DNA from: Bog-532 sp963830385
GTDB lineage: Bacteria > Actinomycetota > Actinomycetes > Streptosporangiales > Streptosporangiaceae
NCBI GenBank assembly: GCA_963830385.1
Contig: CAWHMD010000006.1
Location: 1-64,000, forward strand
Direction: 5' to 3'
DNA: 64,000 nt
Under the pieces are notes generated by a model. The model worked only from the letters and a program-made list of their open reading frames with translations, had not been told where the DNA came from and did no database searches. Below, piece by piece: positions 57,236 to 64,000 of the stretch (within the stretch, counting starts at the first letter, position 1; the number at the start of each line of letters is the position of its first letter). The translations under genes were made by a program, and so were the position numbers.

Positions 57236-57949
57236 TTAAGTCGCTGGCAGCTCCTTTACGGGATCGGTGCCTTGGCTGGTGGTGATGCCGTCGAGAATCC
57301 GGTGGAGTCCCCAGAGGTATTGCTCGGTGCAGATGTTGCTGGCCATGGCGGCTGCCGCTGCAGCGGTTCGGGGCAACTGGTTGGCCGGGGCGGCGGCGAA
57401 GGCCTGCTGCCGGGCGGCTACCCGCTCTGCGGTGGATGGCGAGCCGGGCTGGTCCAGGTCGGCGACATCGAGGGCGACTGAGCTGAACATGTAGCCGAAC
57501 AGCAGGTGGGATGCGCGCGCGGCGTCGGTGGTGGTGAGGCCTGCGTCGGCGAAGAGCTCAAGGAGGCGTTCGCCTAGGGCCAGCGCGTGCGGGCCGGTCC
57601 GGGGCTGGCCGATCATCAAGGTGACCGCGCCGGGATGGGCGGCCAGCCGTGCTCGCAGTTCGACGGCGAGGGATTCCACGCGCTGCCGCCATGGCTGGGC
57701 CCGGTCGGCGAAGACGCCGTGGTCGATCTCGCTGAACAGGCGCTCGACCAGAGCCCTGAGGACGGCGGCCTTGTCCGGGAAGTAGGTATAGACCGCGTTG
57801 GGCGTTACGCCGACCTTGGCGGCGATGCCCCGCACTGATGCCCCGTTTGCCCCGCCCTCGTCGAGCAGCTGCAACGTCGCGTCGAGGATCTCATCCTCGG
57901 TCAGGGCCCGCCGGGGGCCCGGCCGCCTCCGCTTGCTCGGTGCCGTCAT
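57236..57949 (-). CDS. TetR-family regulator
   Basis: The 237-residue protein has an HTH (ALTEDEILDATLQLLDEGGA, SVRGIAAKVGVTPNAVYTYF) and a TetR_C-type helical domain. It is divergent from the membrane gene at 58041, with a long palindromic operator between them, so it probably represses itself and that gene. Confidence 0.88.
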   Translation of the reverse strand: MTAPSKRRRPGPRRALTEDEILDATLQLLDEGGANGASVRGIAAKVGVTPNAVYTYFPDKAAVLRALVERLFSEIDHGVFADRAQPWRQRVESLAVELRARLAAHPGAVTLMIGQPRTGPHALALGERLLELFADAGLTTTDAARASHLLFGYMFSSVALDVADLDQPGSPSTAERVAARQQAFAAAPANQLPRTAAAAAAMASNICTEQYLWGLHRILDGITTSQGTDPVKELPAT

Positions 57950-57985
57950 TCAGGCCGTTCTCCTCTTGATTTCTTACTGGACAGG

Positions 57986-58018
57986 GTACAGCATTTGTAC
58001 ATCGTACAATATCTGTAC
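57986..58018. promoter_or_regulatory. TetR operator
   Basis: TTGTAC-ATC-GTACAA (57995-58009) is a perfect inner inverted repeat. GTACAG (57986) and CTGTAC (58013) form matching outer arms, giving a 33-base near-symmetrical site between the divergent genes. Confidence 0.75.
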
Positions 58019-58040
58019 GCCGTCAAGAGATAGGCCCGCG

Positions 58041-58775
58041 ATGAGCGAGAGCCGAGTGCCTAATCCCGTCCAAGTTCCTTACCCCGTCCACATCGACGCG
58101 TCGCTGGACCCGTCGACCTCCCGCGGGCTGTGGCTGATCAAGTGGCTGCTGCTGATCCCGCATTTTGTGGTGCTGGCGTTTCTGTGGGTGGCTTTCCTGG
58201 CGGTCAGCGTGGTCGCGTTCTTCGCGATCCTGGTGACCGGCCGCTATCCCCGGCCGCTGTTCAGCTTCAACGTCGGCGTGCTGCGCTGGTCCTGGCGGGT
58301 GCACTACTACGGTTACGGCGCCCTGGGCACCGACCGTTATCCCCCGTTCACCCTCGCCGATGTGCCGGACTACCCGGCGCACCTGGACATCCCCTACCCC
58401 GGGCGGCTGTCCCGGGGCCTGGTGCTGGTGAAGTGGTGGCTGCTAGCCCTGCCGCACTACCTCGTGCTATCCATCCTCGTCGGCGGCGGCCTGTGGGCCA
58501 GCTCCCACGGGACCGCCCACGGCGCGCTGGGCGCTGGCGGCCTGGTCGGCCTGCTCGTCCTGATCGCCGCGATCGTGCTGCTGTTCACCGCCCGCTACCC
58601 CAAGTCGCTGTACGCCCTCGTCGTGGGCATCGACCGGTGGTCACTGCGGGTGGCGGCCTACGCCGGGCTGATGACCGACGCCTATCCGCCCTTCCGGCTC
58701 GACCAGGGCGGCACCGACCCCGGCACGGTTCCCGCCGGTCCCGCCCCGTCGGCTCCGCCCGTCCCCGCCGGGTAA
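58041..58775 (+). CDS. DUF4389-family membrane protein
   Basis: The 244-residue protein has a repeat of two similar halves (YPVHIDASLDPSTSRGLWLI, KWLLLIPHFVVLAFLWV; then YPAHLDIPYPGRLSRGLVLV, KWWLLALPHYLVLSILV), each with a WxLxxPH-type helix pair, and TGRYPRPLFSFNVGV. This is the DUF4389 architecture, whose function is unknown. Regulated by the divergent TetR protein through the operator at 57986. The next genes (DGPF, DUF4386) may be in the same transcript. Confidence 0.82.
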   Translation: MSESRVPNPVQVPYPVHIDASLDPSTSRGLWLIKWLLLIPHFVVLAFLWVAFLAVSVVAFFAILVTGRYPRPLFSFNVGVLRWSWRVHYYGYGALGTDRYPPFTLADVPDYPAHLDIPYPGRLSRGLVLVKWWLLALPHYLVLSILVGGGLWASSHGTAHGALGAGGLVGLLVLIAAIVLLFTARYPKSLYALVVGIDRWSLRVAAYAGLMTDAYPPFRLDQGGTDPGTVPAGPAPSAPPVPAG

Positions 58776-58830
58776 TCCCGCCGGCGCTCCCGGACCGTCC
58801 AAGCCCAACTCGCGCAGGAAGAAGGCCGCT

Positions 58831-59220
58831 ATGCGGGTGATGTTGATGATCAAGGGGGACCCGGAACCGGGCGCGGTGCCCAGTCAGGAACTCCTCACCG
58901 CGATGGGCAGGTACAACGACGAGCTCAAACAGGCCGGACTGCTCGTCGACCTCGCGGGGCTGCTCCCGAGCGCCGAGGGAAGCCGCGTCAAGTTCTCCGG
59001 GGGAAGCCGCGCGGTCATCAATGGGCCGTTTGATGAGGCGAAGAAGCTAATCGCGGGCTACTGGATCCTCCAGGTGAAATCGATGGACGACGCCGTGGAC
59101 TGGGCCAAGCGTGCCCCGTTCGAGGCGCTTTCCCGGATCTACCCAGGCGAGTATGGCGCCGAAGGCGAGATTGAGATCCGTCAGGTGTTCGAGCCTGAGC
59201 ACTCTGACGCATCGAGCTAG
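58831..59220 (+). CDS. DGPF/YCII-domain protein
   Basis: The 129-residue protein is a second YCII relative with NGPFDEAKKLIAGYWILQVK (DGPF-type box). The first such protein sits before an ECF42 sigma factor, but no sigma gene follows here, so the partner may be elsewhere. It may instead be an enzyme-like member of the YCII family. Confidence 0.85.
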   Translation: MRVMLMIKGDPEPGAVPSQELLTAMGRYNDELKQAGLLVDLAGLLPSAEGSRVKFSGGSRAVINGPFDEAKKLIAGYWILQVKSMDDAVDWAKRAPFEALSRIYPGEYGAEGEIEIRQVFEPEHSDASS

Positions 59221-59386
59221 CGGCGCCGCAATTAGCTTCCCGCGAGTTACCGGGCGTGCGGCCAAGCAGCAGGACGCGTGGCCCGGGCCTGCACATGATC
59301 TCGGTCACGCACAGCGACCCTGGCCGTCCCGAGGCGCCCGCCGCCGAGGCCCGCCAACTCAGCAGTTTCACGAAACGGAGACCGGC

Positions 59387-60145
59387 ATGGCCACCACCGT
59401 CCGAACCCCAGCACCGAAACCGCCGGTGCAAAGAGTCCCGATGGACTCGGTGAGGAAGACCGCGCTTGTCGCGGGCATCTTCTACCTGATCACCTTCATC
59501 TCGATCCCCACACTCGCCCTCTACGGCCCCGTGAGCAACCACCGGAACTGGATCCTCGGCTCCGGCGGTCATACCGCCGTGCTCGTGGGCGGCTTCCTCG
59601 AGGTGATCGTCGCCCTGGCCGGTATCGGCACCGCCGTCACGCTGTACCCGATCCTCAAGCGGCAGCACGAAGGCCTCGCGCTCGGCTTCGTCACCTCGCG
59701 CCTCCTTGAAGGCACCATGATCTTCGCTGGCGTCGTCAGCCTGCTGTCACTGGTGACCTTGACCCACGGCCCGGGCGGGGCGGCTGGGCCAAACGCGGCC
59801 GCGCTCGTGGCCACCGGCGCCTCCCATGTGGCGGTCTACAACTGGACGTTCCTGCTCGGGCAGAGCCTCATGCCAGCCATCAACGCCATACTGCTGGGCA
59901 CCCTGCTGTACCAGTCCCGGCTCGTACCCCGCGCCCTTCCCGTGCTGGGACTCATCGGAGCCCCCCTGCTCCTGGCGGCCGACATCGCCACCCTGTTCGG
60001 CGGCATCGGCCAGCACTCGACCTGGGCCCTGCTCGGTGCACTCCCGGTAGCTGCCTGGGAACTTTCACTTGGCGTCTGGCTGGTCGTCAAAGGCTTCAAG
60101 CCCTCCCCCATCACCACCGGAATGACAGGTACCAGCCATGCATAA
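59387..60145 (+). CDS. DUF4386 membrane protein
   Basis: The ATG at 59387 is the preferred start: AACGGAGACC lies a few bases upstream, and the earlier part of the frame is Arg/Ser/Pro-rich and unconserved. Six membrane helices (KTALVAGIFYLITFISIPTL, LVGGFLEVIVALAGIGTAVT, LLEGTMIFAGVVSLLSLV and others) form a DUF4386 protein. Function unknown. The last eight bases overlap the next gene. Confidence 0.78.
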   Translation: MATTVRTPAPKPPVQRVPMDSVRKTALVAGIFYLITFISIPTLALYGPVSNHRNWILGSGGHTAVLVGGFLEVIVALAGIGTAVTLYPILKRQHEGLALGFVTSRLLEGTMIFAGVVSLLSLVTLTHGPGGAAGPNAAALVATGASHVAVYNWTFLLGQSLMPAINAILLGTLLYQSRLVPRALPVLGLIGAPLLLAADIATLFGGIGQHSTWALLGALPVAAWELSLGVWLVVKGFKPSPITTGMTGTSHA

Positions 60146-60848
60146 AGCTGCCCGCGCCCGCCAGCGCCTATTAGCCCTCTTCCTGCCCATCGCCGCCGTG
60201 CTGTATATCAGCTGCGAGGCCCTCGATCCCAAAGGCACCGACCAGCTCATCACCAACATGGCGATCGGGCTGCGGCTGCTGGCCATCGCGGGCCGGCACC
60301 CGGCCCAGCTGTACCTCGCGGGCACGCTGTCGCTGCTCGCCCTGGGCGCCGTCGCGGTGTCGTACGCGGCGATCGCTCTGCTGGTCACCGGCCGCGGCTG
60401 GGTGATCGCCACCGTCGCCGCGCTGCTCGGCGCGATCGGCGCCTTCTTCGGAGCCATCACCAACGTGCTGGTCGGCGTCGACCTCGCCGCCGCCGCCACC
60501 GCCCACACCTCACCAGACGCGGCGGCACGGTTCCTGGTGACCGCGTTCAACTCCGGCGCCGGGCAGTTCTTCACCTACGTCTATTTCGTCAGTGAGTTCG
60601 CCGCACCCGTCGTGATGGGGTTCGCGCTGTGGCGCAGCCGCCGCGTCCCGCTCTGGCTAGCGGCCCTGTTCACCGTCGGCTTCGAGGTCGCCATCTTCCA
60701 GTCTGCTAAGGGCCCCATCGTCATTGCCTGGATGCTGCCCTGGGGCATCGCCATGATCCTGCTCACGGTGAGGATCTGGCAGGCAGCCGGCCAGCCAGCC
60801 ACCACCCCCGAGCCGCAGCCTGCCCCCGAACCCGTCACCATCAGCTAA
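60138..60848 (+). CDS. Second polytopic membrane protein, coupled to DUF4386
   Basis: The start overlaps the end of the DUF4386 gene. The 236-residue protein has about seven helices (FLPIAAVLYISCEALDPKGT, LSLLALGAVAVSYAAIALLV, GWVIATVAALLGAIGAFFGA, EFAAPVVMGFALW and more) and no motif that I recognise. Co-translation suggests a two-component membrane complex. Confidence 0.7.
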   Translation: MHKAARARQRLLALFLPIAAVLYISCEALDPKGTDQLITNMAIGLRLLAIAGRHPAQLYLAGTLSLLALGAVAVSYAAIALLVTGRGWVIATVAALLGAIGAFFGAITNVLVGVDLAAAATAHTSPDAAARFLVTAFNSGAGQFFTYVYFVSEFAAPVVMGFALWRSRRVPLWLAALFTVGFEVAIFQSAKGPIVIAWMLPWGIAMILLTVRIWQAAGQPATTPEPQPAPEPVTIS

Positions 60849-61140
60849 AGCCTCCCGGCCGACCCGGGACGAGCCCCGCTCCGGGAACCGTCACCCGCCT
60901 GCTGCCTCGTATGTCATAGCCACATACCGATGGTAGGTCGCCGGGCTCATCCGCTCCGGTGTCCTGTTGGGTTGTGGTCCGGTCAGTTGCAACAGGCGGG
61001 GGCGACGATAAACGGAGGCGAGCGATTCACTAACAGGCGACCGATCAGCTGTGCCCTGAGCAGGGCAGACACGGCGCGGCGTGCCTAATCTAGGCATCCA
61101 TTGGGCATGATCGAGCGTGTCACCGATACGAGCGCTCACG
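60849..61140. other. Intergenic stretch before the IS110-family element
   Basis: No supported gene. A downstream hairpin-like CCCGGGACG...CTCCGGG near 60875 may terminate the membrane-gene operon. Confidence 0.35.
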
Positions 61141-61233
61141 TGACCCTATAAGGGCCGGGCCTCTTCCCAGCTCAGCCCGGTAGCAGGACGCTCCGGGTGA
61201 GAAGATTCCGAGCTCGGGAGAGGAGACCCGGCA

Positions 61234-62250
61234 ATGTCTGTTTACGTCGGCATCGACGTGCACCGCAAGCGCTCCCAGGTGGCGGTGGTTACCGGGGACG
61301 GCGCGGTGCAGGTGAACAAGAACGCGGTGAACGGCTCGGAGCCGTTTCTGCGGCTGATCGGCGATCTGCCCGCGGGGACGCCGGTGGCGTTCGAGGCGGC
61401 GTTCGGCTGGAGCTGGCTGGCCGATCTGCTGGAGGATTACGGTTTCCAGACGCACCTGGTGCACCCGCTGCGGTGCAAGGCGATCGCCTCAGCAAGGCTG
61501 AAGAACGACAAGGTGGACGCCGCTATCTTGGCGCAGCTGCTGCGTGCGGACCTGCTGCCCGAAGCGTGGATCGCCCCGGTGAAGGTCCGCCAGCTCCGCG
61601 CGCTGCTGCGGCACCGGATCAGCCTGGTCCGGCTCGGCACCCAGCTGCGCAACCGGATCCACGCGGTGGCCGCCGACCACGGCTATGACCGGCCGGCCAG
61701 CTACTGGACCGGGCCGGGCCGCGGCTGGCTGGCCGAGCTGGACCTGCCTCCGGCATCGCGGGAGATCATCACCGACTGCCTGGCGGTCATCGACGGCCTG
61801 GCGCCGCTGACCGGCCGGATCGACGGGGAACTGCATCAGCACGCCAAGGCCGACCCGCGGGTCACGGTGCTGACCACGCTGCCCGGCGCCGGGGAGTTCA
61901 CCGCGCTGGTCATGGTGGCCGAGATCGGCGACATCACCCGGTTTCCCAGTGCCCGCAAGCTGGCCTCCTGGGCCGGGCTGACCCCGACCGTGCGCGGTTC
62001 GGATCTGAAGGTCCGGCACGGGAACATCTCCAAGCAGGGCTCGGCGTGGCTGCGGTGGGCCATGAACCAGGCCGCGCAGACCGCCAAGCGGTCCCCGGAC
62101 TTCGCCGCCAGCTATGCGGCCATCACCAAACGGCGCGGGAAGAAGATCGCCACCATCGCGATCGCCCGCAAGCTGGTGACCCGCGCCTGGCACCTGCTGG
62201 CCGAAATGGAACCCGGCGAAGCCAGCACGCCGCCGCTGCGGCGGCCATGA
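61234..62250 (+). CDS. IS110-family transposase (DEDD, bridge-RNA-guided recombinase type)
   Basis: RBS GAGAGGAGACCCGGCA. The 338-residue protein has an N-terminal RuvC-like DEDD domain (VGIDVHRKRSQVAV, Asp8; AFEAAFGWSW, Glu; RLKNDKVDAAILAQL, the Asp pair) and a C-terminal Tnp domain (TTLPGAGEFTALVMVAEIGD, then the SKQGSAWLRWAMNQAA block with the reactive Ser). These enzymes insert by a bridge-RNA-guided mechanism with no terminal repeats or duplication of the target. It is uninterrupted, so probably active. Confidence 0.9.
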   Translation: MSVYVGIDVHRKRSQVAVVTGDGAVQVNKNAVNGSEPFLRLIGDLPAGTPVAFEAAFGWSWLADLLEDYGFQTHLVHPLRCKAIASARLKNDKVDAAILAQLLRADLLPEAWIAPVKVRQLRALLRHRISLVRLGTQLRNRIHAVAADHGYDRPASYWTGPGRGWLAELDLPPASREIITDCLAVIDGLAPLTGRIDGELHQHAKADPRVTVLTTLPGAGEFTALVMVAEIGDITRFPSARKLASWAGLTPTVRGSDLKVRHGNISKQGSAWLRWAMNQAAQTAKRSPDFAASYAAITKRRGKKIATIAIARKLVTRAWHLLAEMEPGEASTPPLRRP

Positions 62251-62690
62251 GAACGGGAGGGTCGCCAAGCCCCGGGTAAGCTCGCTCCTGCGGCATGAGC
62301 CGGCGCCCCGCGCCGCGCTCGATCACATGACTGAGCAGCCCGGTCCCGGACACACGGTCATGGCAGCCACCCCCGCACACGGGGCGGCGCCGGATGGGTG
62401 CTTGTGAGACCACTCCGCACACCAGCGCCGGGAACCAGCACACGACCCCCTGACAACCCGATACCGTGACCGGCTCCTTCCTCGCCCTCGATGATCTCCC
62501 GCCGCTAGCCGGCCTCAAGCTCATTCGTCCTCGCCGCTGCGCGGCTGCGGGCGCTCCAGCTTGACCCCCCGGCCGCGCAGCGGGAAGGGACCGGGCAGCT
62601 GCGAGGAAGCAGCCGCAAGAACAGTCAGCCCAGCCCGGAAACGCACGTAGTCACCGGGCCAGATCCGTACGCCCTCTTGACAGTGATGGC
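62251..62690 (+). ncRNA. Candidate bridge-RNA region of the IS110-family element
   Basis: The non-coding 3' end of the element contains several GC hairpin-forming stretches and no conserved frame. By analogy with IS1111 elements, in which the bridge RNA is encoded downstream of the transposase, this is where the guide RNA should lie. The exact RNA boundaries and loops cannot be read by eye. Confidence 0.4.
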
Positions 62691-62768
62691 CCTTATGGGT
62701 GCCGATGACAATATTGCATAGTTATATCGAAAGCCGATACTTCTAAATTTGAGGTCCGAGGTTCTTGG

Positions 62769-62774
62769 TATACT
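62769..62774 (+). promoter_or_regulatory. TATACT, probable -10 box of the Nudix-like gene
   Basis: TATACT lies 35 bases before the start of the Nudix-like gene in an AT-rich region (62700-62775) unusual for this genome. TTGAGG at 62749 is a poor -35 with short spacing. Confidence 0.4.
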
Positions 62775-62809
62775 TAGGCCTTTTGGGTCGGCGCGGCGGA
62801 AGATGAGCA

Positions 62810-63964
62810 ATGTCAGCATGGCTATCACTAATTGCAGGTGCAGTGCTTGGCGCATTCGTAAGCCTGCTCGCCACTGTCTATCTGCAAGACCGATGGATAG
62901 AGTCGAGTAAGAGACGGCGCAGACTCCGCCTTACTCGGGCAATTGCCAGGCCGTGGATCGAGGAAGATGGCCCGATAACGATCGCCGGGATCCCCACCTC
63001 CGTCTATCTGATAGAAGGGGATGGCCATCTGTCGATCGAGCCGCAAAACGTCAGGATAGACGTTCGGTCCGTGCGTGCCGAACTACCAGCATCCATTGCA
63101 GCAGCCAGGGAAAGACTTGTTCGGCAACTGGCAGCTTCGGCCCAAAGCGGCAAACAGGCTGTATCCTACTGGAACAGTGCCAACATGATCGCTCTCACCG
63201 GATATCGAATTTCGCGTACCGCCGAGCGCGAGGATTCCACCGTGCACCTGGAGGCATGCCTCAGCGACTACGCTACGTTTGCAGCCACCGTCTTGCGACT
63301 TGATGAGGAAATCGATCAGTCAACTCCCTCGACCAAGAGCAAACCAATCACCCTTCGTCAGGAGTTCTTCCCAACTAAGGATGCAGTTGCTGACGGTGTC
63401 CGAAGACCGCTTCCGTTCCTGGCTAATGGAGTTGGTATCGCTCTTCTGGCATTTTCAGACGACGGGAAAGTGCTTCTGGCGCATCGCCGAATGGAGTCCC
63501 GGGCTCGTCCAGGGGAATGCGACGTATCAGTGGTCGAGGGAATCGATACGAGCCTTGACTCGGGCGGATCCGGCAAACTCGACGTCTATGCGACGGCGGT
63601 ACGCGGTTGCCGCGAAGAACTCGGTGTGGACATATCTTCGCGCGATGTGAGCATCCTGGCGTTTGGTGTGGATATGGCTTACTATCAATGGAACTTCATG
63701 GGCATGGTGGATATTAAGCTTACCGCCAATGAGATAATTTCGCAGCACTCGCTACATGCCAAAGATCGATGGGAAGGAAGGCTGGAGCAGGTAAACCTGG
63801 ATGCCGTGACTGTCTTCGGACGCATGCGTCAGGACAAGATCTGGGACTGCGGACTTATCACAGCTTATCTGGCGCTCAGCAAGAAATGCGGCGCTCGGCA
63901 GACCAGGGAAGCCGCAGAAAAAATCTTCGGATCGCCCAGGCCTAAGGCGCCATGGCATCGATAG
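62810..63964 (+). CDS. Membrane-anchored Nudix-like protein
   Basis: Residues 3-25 are a membrane helix (WLSLIAGAVLGAFVSLLATV, then YL), followed by a basic patch (SKRRRRLRLTRA). The middle (about 40-180) is a domain of unknown type. Residues about 205-320 resemble a Nudix fold: GVGIALLAFSDDGKVLLAHR, then AVRGCREELGVDI at the Nudix box. Its first Glu is Gly, so hydrolase activity may be altered. Nudix proteins cleave nucleoside diphosphates linked to a second moiety or bind nucleotide ligands. Codon use is less GC-biased than that of its neighbours, suggesting recent acquisition. No neighbour explains its role. Confidence 0.7.
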   Translation: MSAWLSLIAGAVLGAFVSLLATVYLQDRWIESSKRRRRLRLTRAIARPWIEEDGPITIAGIPTSVYLIEGDGHLSIEPQNVRIDVRSVRAELPASIAAARERLVRQLAASAQSGKQAVSYWNSANMIALTGYRISRTAEREDSTVHLEACLSDYATFAATVLRLDEEIDQSTPSTKSKPITLRQEFFPTKDAVADGVRRPLPFLANGVGIALLAFSDDGKVLLAHRRMESRARPGECDVSVVEGIDTSLDSGGSGKLDVYATAVRGCREELGVDISSRDVSILAFGVDMAYYQWNFMGMVDIKLTANEIISQHSLHAKDRWEGRLEQVNLDAVTVFGRMRQDKIWDCGLITAYLALSKKCGARQTREAAEKIFGSPRPKAPWHR

Positions 63965-64000
63965 TTCTTACTCTTCTGCCGCCGAGCGGTCAGCGTGGGT

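Larger units (their letters stand above)
61141..62702 (+). mobile_element. IS110-family (IS1111-like) element with long 3' non-coding end
   Basis: An intact IS110-type transposase has a short 5' non-coding end (about 90 bases) and a long 3' one (about 440). ACCC-T-ATAAGGGCC at 61143-61156 matches, in complement, GGCCCTTAT-GGGT at 62688-62700, apart from one extra base. Such subterminal repeats, with the spare RNA-coding length downstream of the gene, are features of the IS1111 subgroup. The exact ends are inferred. Confidence 0.6.

Overview
The window looks like an accessory, rearranged stretch of a GC-rich actinomycete chromosome. Third codon positions are strongly GC, GTG starts are common, and families typical of filamentous Actinobacteria recur: DUF2637, EACC1, ECF42/DGPF, a PPOX-type F420 enzyme and NB-ARC/TPR regulators. 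I cannot name a genus from sequence alone.

Layout. 1-3.6 kb: a tyrosine recombinase, a small conserved gene, then a decayed helix-turn-helix (replication/element-type) gene carrying five GGGGTGCA palindrome half-sites, a DUF6262-like remnant and a dead copy of a membrane gene. 4-8.7 kb: an ECF sigma/anti-sigma pair, a small membrane protein and a large secreted protein. 8.7-13.4 kb: fragments of an older integrase, a Tn3-type transposase tail and a response regulator, a STAS protein, then an intact integrase-XRE-integrase-like cassette. 14-19.4 kb: a probable biological-conflict locus. It has a frameshifted NB-ARC/TPR STAND gene (ten 126-bp repeats) bracketed by two matching palindromes, and divergently an EACC1 gene coupled to a caspase-WD40 effector. 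19.4-22.6 kb: a secreted-protein gene cut by an IS701-family element, a suspicious poly-C/CT tract that is probably a sequencing artefact, and a PD-(D/E)XK-like protein. 22.7-30.5 kb: ECF42/DGPF sigma modules (one intact, one remnant), redox, SRPBCC and VOC enzymes, and several pseudogenes. 30.8-35.5 kb: a membrane protein with a two-component system, then a decayed SelO gene. 35.8-47.8 kb: half of a tRNA-Thr, a DUF2637 remnant, a regulator gene split by an IS630 element, small membrane/secreted genes, DUF2637, a methyltransferase/TetR pair, a MarR-MFS efflux operon and a second IS630 copy. 47.9-54.6 kb: a PAP2-kinase fusion, two more PAP2 loci (one dead) and a P-type ATPase. 55-64 kb: an IS630 remnant, an integrase with a one-base lesion, a TetR/DUF4389/DGPF/DUF4386 cluster, an IS110-family (IS1111-like) element with a long 3' non-coding end, and a membrane-anchored Nudix-like protein.

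How it works together. Repeated integration and transposition have left whole and half genes side by side. Several cassettes (membrane protein/response regulator, ECF42-PPOX, DUF2637) have an intact copy and a decayed one. Live functions that can be argued for are stress or envelope signalling (ECF/anti-sigma, HK/RR), multidrug efflux under MarR control, lipid-phosphate and kinase chemistry at the membrane, and a caspase-type conflict module. The strongest candidate for an under-described system is the STAND / EACC1-caspase-WD40 locus; the integrase-XRE-integrase cassette is second.
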